A stretch of DNA of 64,000 nt from Pomacea canaliculata. Its lineage: Eukaryota; Mollusca; Gastropoda; Architaenioglossa; Ampullariidae. Under the pieces are notes generated by a model. That model was not told the origin of the DNA. It saw nothing but the letters and a program-made list of their open reading frames with translations, and ran no database searches. The number at the start of each line of letters is the position of its first letter. The stretch's first letter is position 1. Positions 13,220-24,811 of this stretch are shown piece after piece. The DNA lies in the NCBI RefSeq assembly GCF_003073045.1, contig NC_037596.1, positions 11,963,950 to 12,027,949 of the forward strand, given 5' to 3'. The translations under genes were made by a program, and so were the position numbers.

Positions 13220-13473
13220 TTATTTTTTGATAATATTGTGTGACAAGTAAGTAAAAAAAAATTTACAGACTGAAGATCTTTCTTTCTTTAATAAAACTTG
13301 GCACAACATGTGATCATAAACACAATTTGTAGCAAAAGTAAAGCAATCATCATAAAGATGCATGTCAGCCGATATATCAATGTTCTCGTATTCAAAACTC
13401 TTAACAAGCTCATACTCCTTTGCGGAAACATTCATGGATGTACATGCAATCATCAATTCAGGGACCCCCGTCC
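13220..13473 (-). CDS. Cytoplasmic-tail exon of unit B, stranded behind a stop
   Basis: This exon follows a phase 1 acceptor (TTAAG, first coding base 13,473) and is open for 84 codons to a stop at 13,220. It carries the tail core shared with unit C: PEL, then SAKEYELVKSF and NIDISA, then the acidic LYDD. Tyrosines lie in YELV (YxxV) and YENI (YxN, the shape of a Grb2-type SH2 site). The frame agrees with exon 5 of gene C, but exon 5 of gene B ends in a stop before it, so in B this exon would not be translated unless that single extra base is an assembly error. The C tail is shorter (51 codons). Confidence 0.6.
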
Positions 13474-13701
13474 CTTAATCACACAAACAACTGCATGCGT
13501 GAACTGCTCATAACACAAGATACGCATGACCAACAGGTAGGTAGCTGGAAGAAGGGACTTGTGTTTCAAGACAAATATGTTTATTTACAAGGTATGTTCA
13601 AATCTTACGTTAGGGAAGCCATTTGTCTCATGCTGATTGTTGTTTCCAGATTTCCAGCATCGAGAAAACACACGGTCACGTGGTTGTGAGGACACGCGCC
13701 G

Positions 13702-14108
13702 ATCCACGATGCAATAACGGAATGAAGACGTTGGTGTCAACGCGAGAACCGTGACGCAATGACGGAATGATGACGTTGGTGTCAACGCGAGATCCGTGAC
13801 GCAATGACGGAATGAAGACGTTGGTGTCAACGCCAGATTCGCGACGCAATGACGGAATGAAGACGTTGGTGTCAACGCCAGATTCGCGACGCAATGACGG
13901 AATGAAGACGTTGGTGTCAACGCGAGATTCGCGACGCAATGACGGAATGAAGACGTTGGTGTCAACGCGAGATTCGCGACGCAATGACGGAATGAAGACG
14001 TTGGTGTCAACGCGAGATTCGCGACGCAATGACGGAATGAAGACGTTGGTGTCAACGCGAGATTCGCGACGCAATGACGGAATGAATTCGTTCGGGTCGA
14101 CGCGGGAT
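13702..14108. repeat. 45-bp minisatellite, about nine copies (unit B intron 5)
   Basis: About nine head-to-tail units of 45 bases lie between the transmembrane and tail exons. Units 3-8 differ by only one or two bases. The last unit is the divergent end type also seen at the end of the two-copy array in unit A. Because 45 is a multiple of three and the unit lacks stops in several frames, it creates long open frames on both strands. I do not regard these as genes. Confidence 0.92.
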
Positions 14109-14608
14109 TGCTAGTTCTGATTATCATTTTCTGTCTTTCTTCAAATCGCTTTCTCGATATAGTTATTTTTCTAAAAATACAGCGACTGAAAGACCCGGGG
14201 TAAAATACTAAAAAAAAATAATGAAATGATGGATAGAAGTTAATGGCTCTGCGATATGAAATGCAGGCTACCTGCTTGTCCGTTACAATGAATAACAGGG
14301 CGAACACGCACACACACACACTACATGTAACCTCACTACACACGCGCGAACTCACGTCTGTACTACTGCTATTCACTCGATATGCTACGCGACTGCTGCC
14401 TTCTTTAGGCTCGTTCCTAAGATATTTCACTAGTTAGTTCTGAAAGTGTCTTAGTAATTCTTTGAGGCAATATGGTAGATAAAAACTTTAGAATAAAAGT
14501 GTTTAAAAAATAAACGTATTACAATCTTTATAGGAATTCTCCCACGACAACGTCCATGACAAGTACAAATAGTAGACCACAATCTTAAATAACATAAACT
14601 TACCGTTT

Positions 14609-17600
14609 TTACTGTTCTCTGTTCCTTATTTTAATACAAACGACGACATTGACGATAACAGCGACAAGCAAGACACCACCACACGAGAGGCCGATTGCTA
14701 ATACACCGACTGATTCTACACACTGGGTTGTTGTCACAGACACTGACTCGACACTTGGGGCTGTCGTCTCTGTAAGTCAAGGAAAGATTCTGGTATACAC
14801 TGTCTAGGTGTAGGTAAGCCTAACCTGTGAGATTTTGTGTTATCAGAGAAATGACGGCTTACCATCACAAACTAGATGACTATTGTACAGAGATCCATTG
14901 TTAATAATACTACAAACAGTTATTCATATTACCTACAGTAGTATTTATGAAACATTTTATAAGCTTTTTAAAAGATGTAGTAAGATTTACATTGATAGAA
15001 CAATGTAATTTAATTAAACCTTTTTTTCTAATAAACATCAGCATTCACTTAAAGACTAAAATGATTTATTGCATTTTACAGTTAGTATACCAACACAAAT
15101 GTGAACGTAACCAATAAATATGTTGGCAACTTTCGTATTTTCTACTGTGTTTTCGTTTTATGATAATAAAGATGAGTTGACATACGTACTAGAATATTCA
15201 GTGATAACCACTGTTGTAATGTCATAACCTATTTCATTGCCAAGAGTTATTTTCCAGCTTCCTTGGTTAATGTTTTCTTCCAGATGAAGCGTCAACACCA
15301 GATTAGGAGGCTCTCCACTAAGGTTGCACTTCACCTTCGGTATGAATGTATACTGTGACGGGGTCGTTGTCAGTAAACATTTATTAAATATTGTTTTGTG
15401 TGCTTTTACACGAAATGTTACTTTCTCCAATTCTGAGGATACAAATGTGACAGGACCGTCAACAAACCGAGGAGCACCTGTAAACATCAGGAACAAAAGT
15501 TACAAATAAAAAAAATAGACTATGTGGTTTTCAATTAAATAAAAAGATGCTTCATTAAAACATACAGATGGGATAAAAATATAAGGGTTTCAAGTAGAGC
15601 TAATGTTTTTATAAATAGATGCAAGAATATTGATATCTTTGGATATACACAGCAACACAACTAGTCCTATCCCCACTTCACTTTGATGGGTGCAGCAAGA
15701 GGCGGGTCCCCCCTTCAGCTCTCACCTGTCGCTTAGTTACGACTGACCAGATTACTCCACTTCCCAGTCTCTCATTAACATCCGCACCTCTGTAAATGAT
15801 AAACTCAGCGGTTTACTTACATCTCACAAGAAAGGACACCGATCTATTTCTTTCCGACCCGTTTCCTTCACAACGGACTGTCGGCCAGTCGTCTTGACAC
15901 CTGACTGTCAGGGAAACCTTCAGATGCTCTTCACCTCTCTCGATTTTTATTATGTTTTTATCCACTTTATGAGCAATATCCTTTCCACTTTTGTCTAAGA
16001 GACCGAAGACAGCAGGAGGGTTTCCTCTGTTAAAAGAGCAGCAGACGTTGACTTCACCCTCGTTAATGAGATGAGTACTGTTTGCTTCTTGTCCGTCTAC
16101 AGTCAGATTTGTGACTTTGGATGGGTCTGTTAGTAAGAAAAAAATGTACATATAAATTTATTCCCATTCCTTTACCAACTCATTAGCTAGTTAGAAACTT
16201 AAATAATAATTTCATCTACTAAAACAATCTGATAATTGTATCATCTTAAAATGTCTAGAATACCCACTGACTTTGATATATCTACTAATTCCAAGTCTTT
16301 GATAAATGTATTGAAATTGTGAATAACATAATTTATTTACAATGTTGCATAAATCTATACTGACGATTTATAAACATAATATAAACAGCAATATTACTTT
16401 AGCATCACTGTATTTCCTCGTGAAAATCAAAGTTTCAGTAACAAATAAAAAGGTTATCTTTATAGACATATTCAAATATGTAAAGATACGATAAACTTTC
16501 ATGTTGATAGGCACTTTCTGAACGGTTTTTTTTAAGCTTACGACTCTGACATTTCAGAGAAATATCAGAACACGTACTTTATCCGTTCGTCAGGCATAAA
16601 TACATTCTGCTTAGATACCGTAAAGAGTTTTTTTCTTTTTTGTTTTTTTTTTGTAAAAACAAAATTGCCAGTAGTTTACTTTGTGTATTTTTCACCTGAT
16701 AAAATTTTATAAGCAGGCCTTCGGAGGATTTGTTTTTGTTTGTTTGGGTTTTTTTTTGTTGTCCGTGTTTTTTCCCAAGTATTCCTTCAACGTTCTATTT
16801 ATGCGCGCGTGTATGTGCGCATATGTGTCTGTGTGCGTGGACGTCAGTGACACTAGAGTGCACCTTGCTGCCTGTGTAGTAAATTATGTACAGACTGTCA
16901 TAGAGCTTTTTTAGTGGTAAAGAAAGAATCAACCCAAATACATATTTTATTTACTTCCTCTAATCCAGTATTTTTTTATTTAGTTGCTTTTGCTTATTAA
17001 CTCAGGCTTTGATTTTTTTATATTTACTTTATGCTATTTATTGGGTTTTGTTGTGTAATACCTTTTTATAAATTGGATATGCCACTGATGTTATTAGTAG
17101 TTATATTTTATTGTCTTTTGTATTCCTTTAAATAAATGAATTATTTCTTTTTTTCTTTTTCTTTTCTTTTTTTTTGTTTTTTTTTAGCCGCCCGATCGTT
17201 TGATTCTAACTTTCCTTTTGGTTTTCTGCAGCTGCTAATGTTTTATTGGTGTACTTTTCTGTGACATTTCGGCGCATTGAGCGTTTCGCAAGGATTCGGA
17301 TTTTGCGCGTTATAAGTCTCCTTCATTCATTCATTCATTCAAATTCCCTATTGTTTTAAACTTTCAAATATTTTGTTTCTCTTGTAGCGAACTTCTGTTT
17401 CCTTTCTCGCATAGCACCCACAGTTGATTTGTATGTGCAGACAAACTAACCCCATCAAGTGTCTCTCTACAGCCATTATCAGATGTCTACTTAATAAAAT
17501 TCTGGCATGCTTCAACAAACGATCGGTTGATGTCTTTGTCTTTTAAAGTTGCACAACTTGATTGCGTCTGATCGAATCAATCGTGAACAAACTTGCTTTA

Positions 17601-18470
17601 CTCACAATCACCCAGTGTGTTGTGGTCACTTCAAGCAGTCTTAGCAACAATAACGAGTAATAATACAATACTCGAGATGCTATGTTTGTAAATCTAATTA
17701 CTTACATGTCACATCAATGGGTATCTGCAGCACTATCTGTCTGTGTAGAGTTTTATTCTGAGTGTAGAGATATATAGCAGTGATGGACCGAGTGAGCAGC
17801 TGTGAAATCTTTATCTCCCAGGTCCTCATGGAGCTGGTGATGTAGCGACGCTCTGCTACACACAGTGTGTCATCTCTGACATCATCATATGTCACAGTGA
17901 AGTCCTGATACTGCTCTCGCCTTGTAAATTTGCACAGATGTGAGTCGGTGTATTTTTGGCAGACGTATGCATGGATATATGCTGCGTCTGTAGATACTGA
18001 GTTTTCACTAACATTGAGAAGATAACTAATATTTAAATAACTTCCTTCGTTTTGAGATAATATTTCACTGACGTTCACCTTTCCATCTGAAAATACAGAC
18101 ATAATCGTATTTACAGACAGATACTGACTAGTTTTTATTCAGAAACAAAACTAAGGTTTGACAAAGTCTTGTTACACACGTCACTAAAGAAAAGATTTGA
18201 TTTTTATTTTATTGTAAGTAATTGTATGTTATTAGTTTAAGATTATTATCAATTACATATACAACGTTTTTATGGTTGAGAAAGTAAATGTTTTAACATT
18301 TATATACATAAACTACTACGTGTAGTATATATGTATACATGTACACACCATATAGCAACTCATTTTTAGTACGAACAATTGTGTTACTTACTTGTATTAC
18401 AAGAAGGAAACGCCAGCTTGTGTAAACTAAATATTATTAGAAAAGAGAAACATTGGAAAGCTGTCTCCAT
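14609..18470 (-). CDS. Receptor B: three-Ig-domain receptor with almost no cytoplasmic tail
   Basis: Exons on the minus strand: signal peptide 18,392-18,470; Ig1 17,706-18,086; Ig2 15,821-16,126; Ig3 15,190-15,477; stalk and transmembrane 14,604-14,769. All have phase 1 GT-AG junctions. The product is 404 residues. Exon 5 encodes a Ser/Thr-rich stalk (VESVSVTTTQ), a hydrophobic membrane segment and a basic stop-transfer (IKIRNREQ). It then meets TAA at 14,609-14,611, because one base is inserted compared with C (166 versus 165 or 171 bases). Ig2 lacks one codon (NEGEV where C has NEGQEV). The ectodomain is fully open with many N-glycosylation sequons. If the stop is real, B is a receptor without signalling tyrosines, possibly a decoy or a partner-dependent form. 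That reading is inference. A 1.1-kb intron separates it from the intact tail exon. Confidence 0.78.
17150..17341. repeat. Insertion specific to unit B with ATTC-repeat end (retroposon-like)
   Basis: Intron 2 of units A and C runs straight across this place. Unit B has about 190 extra bases starting with a T-rich tract, continuing through GCGCATTGAGCGTTTCGC, and ending in (ATTC)n. A short tandem repeat at one end and a homopolymer tract at the other suggest a SINE or LINE tail. I cannot name the family. Confidence 0.5.
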
Positions 18471-18600
18471 GGCGATACACATCAGGCGGCTGTGTAGACA
18501 ACAGTGTGAGTGCGATGTCCACATTAAGTGGAGCTGAAGGTTGAGTACATCCTGTACTACTTACATCTTATACACACTCCAACTTTCGTTTTCCTTGTAC
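18471..18600 (-). promoter_or_regulatory. Probable promoter of receptor B
   Basis: Conserved with the upstream regions of A and C. The minus-strand motif GGAAAACGAAAG (18,583-18,594) fits the interferon-stimulated response element core GAAANNGAAA and lies about 113-124 bases before the ATG. A TATA-like GTGTATAAG lies about 20 bases nearer the gene. The function is inferred from position and conservation only. Confidence 0.5.
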
Positions 18601-20895
18601 AGTTTAGTACAGTCATAGCCTCTATGTTCTTTGATAAAGACAGTGAAATTTCTTATTCCCTAGAGTTCATGGCAGAAAGTTTTTGAAGTCTGGGCCTCGT
18701 TTGCTGATAGAGAAAATTGTAATTGCTAAAACCGCAAAATATCTGTTTATATTTCTATCTTTGCATATCATTGTATGTATCTTTGTGGCCCCTGTCTGCG
18801 TTTTATAAAATCAAAATTAAATAAAAAGCACCAAGGATTTTCCTTTTCTCAGAAAGTTCTTTAATTGTTTAAATTATCCAGCTTGCGTTGTTTCTTCTTA
18901 CAAAACGTATATGTTTCTTTCAAATGCTCCACTCTGCCTCAAAAGTCAAAAAGATAACAGGTGCCTATAAAAATTATATAACACTACTTATGTTATGTAC
19001 TGTTTACGCAAATAACAGTGTTATATTTCAAGACAAAACAAACAAGACAGAATTTTCATCCCACGACTCCCATCGGGCCTATGAATAAATGAATGAATAA
19101 ATGAATGAATGAATAAAGAACACACTAAGTGATTATTCTTGAAGCAGACAGTGTGTGTGTGTAGATAATGTGTAGAACGTGAATACAAGGGAAATAACTT
19201 ATTTTGAAACTGCGTCTGTGGCCAAAGCACTGTGTAATGAGTTGTCTCAGATTTTCTCTGGGCTTTGTTGAAATTGTTCTACTAGCACCAATGAACACAA
19301 TCATGTTCATTTAGCTCTGGAAATATTTATTGTGCTCGCGTATTTGAGTGTATGTGGTTAATGTACTTAAAAATTACATTAAAATATCTCAAAAACTTAA
19401 ATCTTGGCACTGATGCTGATAGTCCATGAGGTAGACAGTCAGCCAGGGCAATTAGTTAAGAGTGAATTATTTCAAAGTGCTCGTGTCAAAAAAGTTCTCC
19501 TATTTCTTAAAATGTAATTTGATGTGTCTACAGTTTAGAGACCTATGTAGAAAAATAAGTAACTGTAAGCTCGTTTAAACCCGTTTTCGTTGTTAAAATT
19601 GTATTAATTAGATTTAAGGCACAGAAGCACATATACAAATCTACAAAACAATACAAATCACTCTCTGTGGAACTGGTAGGTCTCTTACAAGTGAGCTGGC
19701 TTACTCCAAGTTGGGCTATGGTTCCAGTAATTGAAGGATGATGATGATAAGGAGAACCCATCTCAGTTCTGGTGGCCGTCCTGTCCTGTCATCCATGGAA
19801 ATTAAGACTATACTAAGTGTGGTTGCCACCTTGGTGGGCCACTAGACCTGGTTTGCATGTAAGGTCTTGAGGACAAATAAAATACTGTTCTAGACGTTCA
19901 TATAGCTTGGTCTGAAAAGTCAACATGCCACATGAGACTAAGAGGCAGGACTCATTTTCAACACTTTTCGTTGAAGCCTAATAATCGTTTCGCAGAACAA
20001 CTGGTCTGGTTCGACAGTGTCACCGGTACGACACTTTAATGTCGTCCGTCTGTGTACCTTGGACGGTAGTTAAAACTGGTCGGGTAGACAGAGAAATAAA
20101 ATACTGACTGGGTATAACAGACTTGCCATACCATGTAAAACTGACGTGCAGCCGCTCAAGACGTACAGACCTAAGAAATGAGCCTCGTGAGCCACTGCAT
20201 CTATCCACTTGTCCACTCTCCCTCGACAACCGGTGCTGAAGGACAAGCTTTACATGGCACCATTTGATACCAGTGAAGGGATGAAAGAATGAATGAATAA
20301 ATTATATGCTAAAAAGTAGACTGCAAAACTAAAGTTAAGAGCCGAACTCATCATCCGTCTCCGTAGATTCGGACCTTAACTTCCATGAACCTGTTCTGAT
20401 ACTTGTTTCTCATGGTCCTGTTTTCATGAACCTTATGTGATGTGTCCATATGTGAATGATGGTGACTTTGTGATGGACAATAATGCACTTCACGCACATT
20501 AAGCGGCAATAAACTGTTTACAAAACTGTGTGCTCTAATTTTATTATTCAATGAAACATTAATATGTCTTTACCGAGATGCTTTCAGGAACTAGTGTCTT
20601 ATCAGAAGTGGAGGTTCGTCATTGTTGCCTGCATTTACTCGCTTTAGGGTCAACTTAGTCCAGACTGGAAAGGTTAGGGCGTGTTTACTTTCTTCAGATC
20701 ACTGATGGCTGTGTGTATGTTGTCCCGAGTCAGAGGTTTGCTTCATATTAAACGAGGACATGAGGACATAAACACACACATTAAGGAAGAAGATTGCTTT
20801 AAATAATCAGCTTTTATTTTCTTTCGTCTGCATTCGATATGTAAATAAACTAGCTCTGAGTCGAGCATCCACACACTGTTATAGCTCAAGTCAAG
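18601..20895. repeat. Segmental duplication block S, copy 1 (non-coding)
   Basis: Collinear with 31,740-33,803 upstream of gene C. It contains a GAAT/AAAT microsatellite near 19,084-19,118. A repeat-like body of about 400 bases (19,880-20,300) ends in GAATGAAT and recurs at 33,205-33,615. The 69-codon open frame on the minus strand at 20,020-20,229 has a 68-codon partner at 33,346-33,552. Both lie inside this repeat-like body, so I do not call a gene. Confidence 0.65.
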
Positions 20896-20976
20896 ATGTC
20901 TACACCTAGCTCTATGGTAACAAGTTTGTTCACATTGCTTTTGTTTCTTACAGGGCTTATGCACACCTGGAAAAGT
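20896..20976 (+). pseudogene. Orphan signal-peptide exon related to gene D
   Basis: A lone exon starting at ATG 20,896 encodes MSTPSSMVTSLFTLLLFLTG and ends at a GTGAGT donor at 20,977. It is closely similar to exon 1 of gene D (SVLTSLFTLLVFITVAYTHL, 82 bases), including the donor, but it is 81 bases: one base is missing after the hydrophobic core, so its reading frame no longer matches. No Ig exon follows on the plus strand before duplication block P. It is a remnant of a third D-type receptor, cut off by rearrangement. Confidence 0.72.
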
Positions 20977-21319
20977 GTGAGTTTATAGTATACGTTTACG
21001 TCTGGATACAATTTTGCACCTGGTTGGAGCTACGCCATTTCAAAGTTGACTTAAATTTTGCGTTAAATTTGGTGTGCTTTTGAAATTTTACATTTTATTA
21101 AAAACTAAACAGAAATGCGAAATCTTGTCAACGCGAGCACAAATACCGACCCAACCATCAAAACTTGCTGATTTGCGTGCGGGGTACCATTTATTCTCAC
21201 AAAATACACAGTATTCTCCCAGTCACACGAACCCAAAGCATACTCTGAACACACAAAAAATAATTGTTCTTTATTGTGATTTAAAGATGATATTTTTGTT
21301 CCTGATAGTTCATTACTGG
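20977..21319. other. Short spacer, no gene seen
   Basis: This joins the orphan exon to block P copy 2. The open frames on both strands here are overlapping and unrelated to known domains. Confidence 0.4.
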
Positions 21320-24300
21320 ACACACCAAAATGTACATAATTTATCAGACTTCAAAAGTACCAGTGCTATTTACCAGAATAAAGCAAGATGTTTATTTACT
21401 AGAAATCAGAGGTGGCCTTTTGGGGTGGCACCTAGTTCAACCACCCAGGCCCCACGCCTGAAGGTGGGTTTCACGATCGGAGACTCTTTTGTCACTCTCA
21501 GTTTAGCATACATATGACACTCTCCCTGGGCCTCACCTACTGCTAAGGCCACCTCTGTAAGCATGCACACCTTTTTCTTCTGTTTACCTGCAGCCAATTT
21601 ATTAATCAAATTTATTAGTCCCTTTATACGAAAAAAACTGTTTCATTTTAAGTTTTTCTTTGGAAACATTTAAAGTTTTGACATTAACTTTTTTTTCATT
21701 ACTTCAAAGTTGTGTTTAGTAACAGTTACACCAATTACCTCCCTTTAACTGTTGTTGAACATATTTGGTTCTTATATCACCATGTATCATGTAGACAATA
21801 TGAACTAAATGAGTAATATGGAAAATACAATAATGGAGTGAAACAAAGAATGATTCAGCAACTGAATTTTAAAAACATTATACAAAGTAAAATCTAAGTG
21901 GAGTGAAGGTAAAGATGACAGACATTCATATGAAATGAATGTGAATATACCTTGCACAAGCCTGTCAGCAGTGTATGGCACACACACACACACACTCTTT
22001 CTTTCAAAGTTAACACTTTACTCAATGAGCAACAAGGAATAAACTAAACTAATACACCTACACACATGCACACACATTTACTTACAAATTTATGTTTAAG
22101 ATGGGAAAGAGATGTGTTTACATGATGGAATTGGGTGGGTGACAGAGGGTACACAAATCAATGGGCATATAAACGTATGACACGGCATATCAATCAGTGT
22201 GAAACAATCCAATGGGTCACCTAATCTAGCCTAAGGAATTATTAAAGTATGGTGTACAATGATGTCAGCATGGCTACGACAGTACTCCCACAAAGTGTAT
22301 TGTCCTTTCCACCACCATAAAAAATTTAGGTCTTGTCTATTAGTTTATAATTTGTGCGTGTGTGTGTGTGTCAAAAACAAGTACCTGCTAAAGAGAACCT
22401 TACACAAAATAAGAAATGCTTCTGCTAAAAATGATGATGATGATATGGAAAATATATATATAAATATATAATTTAGAGACATATGTATATGACAATCTTT
22501 TAACAATTTACAATTTATTTGTATATTTATGACAGAATTATTCAACAAGATCTTAAGCAGGTTCATAGTTCAGAACTCTAACCATCAAAATTTGTTCTAA
22601 TAAAAAGATCCAATTCAGAAGAAAACAATTTATACTTAAAATAAAGCAGACTTGGGTATGTGAAATCATAGCACCTCAACAAAACATCTCTAATCTTGAG
22701 GGCTATATTCGTCACAGCAGAGGAATCATGGTGTACAAAGTGCCAAGAGGTCAGCTAAATTTATTCAATGAAAAATAGTAATTGCATGTATAACCTACAC
22801 CTTTAGATATTACATAAAAATAGTAAAGATACAGAGACACCCAATGGTTGTCAAATGACATTTAAAGGTGAGTTTGACAAGACAGTTTCAGACTTAAGTG
22901 GGAAAAAATGATTAGATGCTGAAAATACATTATGATACTTTGCGTAGCCCTGGCTGATATATTAGACACAGTAACAAGAATTTCACATTCTGACAGGATA
23001 AAGGAATCATAATTTGAGGCTAACATTGAACAGCAATAATTACAATATATAGTTTTGATCAGAACTGATGTTCCTAAAACATTTGACTAAACATGATGAA
23101 CCTAGCATTACTAGAGTGGCGATAGTATGTGTGTCTATGTGTGGGCATGTGGCTTATATTACGCATGTGTGTGTGTTGTGATTGCGTGTGCAGTTTTCTT
23201 TCAGGAACTTATTATTTTTGTCAAGTGTCTTCTCAGTGCAACACAATTACCCACAATAGCTACATTTAAATAACATTATTCTATAAAAGTATATGTTACT
23301 TCTAATCTGTTTCTGTTTAATATTAACTCGAAATATTTGATTGTCTCCACCTTGTTTAATACTGCCTATTCTATTTACAGAGAAATGAATTAATTATCAC
23401 TTACAAAAATCTTCTCACATATGATTTATCACGACAGGATAGGTGGCATCTTTCGACAGAAGTGCATGCTGATTGCAGGTTTGTTTTAAGTCTTTTGCTT
23501 GACCATGTTCAATGGAGGATTTATCACTGAATGTTCAGCAAACTCAGCCCATAGATGAAGGGTTAGAAACTGAACACATAATTCCATTCCAAATAACCAA
23601 ACCTACAGTCCAGTCCACGTTTATCTGGAATAGTGCAAACAAATAATATTATTATTACTTTAACAGGCATCATGTTTGATGTCTAAGCCCAATTCCATGC
23701 TTTAGGTACAAAGAAATTAAAAATGTATTTACACTTATATCACACTTTTCTCTATTTACTATCAGAAACCAATTGCCAGCAACAAATCTGCAATCAACTA
23801 AAACATTTTTCGACACATTAACTGTAAAACTTATAGGGGTTGTCAGATTCTTGTTTGAAAAAAAATGAGCCATGAAATCACTGTAAGACAAGTACATTTG
23901 AGGTGATTCTGTCTCTATGATTACTTTGGTCAGAACAGCTTTCACCTGCTGATCACTTGCTGAGGACTACGATATTCTTGTGTACATCCTTTTTCTAACA
24001 AATGATTACATGTACATGAAAATAAAGCTGATATAGCATAAACAGACTTTCAGAAACTATGGTTGCCAATCCGAGAGATACATTTAAGTATGTGTGTTTG
24101 TTTGTATTATTTGCATCTTAATGAAAGTCATTTTGTGAGTATGTTTTTAAAAGCTTATCATGCAACCATGCTCATTAAATTCATTACTGTAGACATTGAG
24201 GCACTTAGTCTCACTACAAATAATCAAACACTATGGTCCTGTCTAGCTTTATCTGGTACAGTGGAAACATAATAATGATAATGCCTACATGAGCATACTA

Positions 24301-24811
24301 TATCTGCTTTTTAGCAGCAAATAGTATTGAGACATTTGTAGATATCATTGAATCTGTGTGAGTGAATGAATAAGTAGATCTTGAGTAAAGTAATTGAACT
24401 GACCCAAAATAGAAATAAAATGTATTGACATTCAATACTTCACAACATAAAAAGAACAAGTTTCTAAAAGAGGTTGCCTGCAACTATAATTCACAATTAG
24501 TTGTTTCACCATACAATGGGAGGAAATTGGGATGTTATTTATTTAATTGGTATTTTCTTATATTCATAAGAGAGATTAGTACATGTTCCTGCCAAGCAGT
24601 GTATTTCTATTGCTGTATTTTAATGCTTTCTGCCAGTTAACCTCATGAGACCAGCATCATACAGACACAGGAAGTTACTGTAATCCTTTGGAAACTTGTC
24701 CGAAAAGATTTGAGATGAATAAGTCTATGTTCATTCCTATACAAGTGAAGTCTGCAGAGCTATTTATGACGAATCTGAATAGGAAGGTCCCGAATACTTT
24801 TAAATAAAATT
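21320..24811. repeat. Segmental duplication block P, copy 2 (non-coding)
   Basis: Collinear with 1,358-4,555, and even closer to 62,240-64,000, with which it shares a segment near 22,560-22,900 that copy 1 lacks. The SINE at 1,180-1,357 and the retroposon tail at 2,385-2,452 are absent here. Between about 23,080 and 24,290 the alignment to copy 1 shows many one- and two-base gaps in place of the substitutions seen elsewhere, which suggests poor consensus quality in that stretch. Confidence 0.75.

Noticed and set aside
13702-14108. Regular repeats that at first sight recall a CRISPR array
   Set aside because: Units are directly adjacent with no unique spacers, and the context is an animal intron. 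It is a minisatellite.
13585-14430. A 281-codon minus-strand frame and overlapping 100-132-codon frames on both strands
   Set aside because: They are made by the 45-bp minisatellite, which is open in several frames because its length is a multiple of three. The repeats in A and C do not keep such a protein.
5996-18470. Units A and B as two haplotypes of one locus wrongly placed in tandem
   Set aside because: The copies differ by a MITE, a SINE-like insertion, minisatellite number and strongly diverged Ig1 codons, and they differ in flanking blocks. That is more than expected for alleles, though long-read spanning data would settle it.
20020-20229. A minus-strand frame of 69 codons with a similar partner at 33,346-33,552
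   Set aside because: Both lie in a duplicated repeat-like body with GAAT tail, so similarity reflects DNA copying. No domain or splice signal is present.
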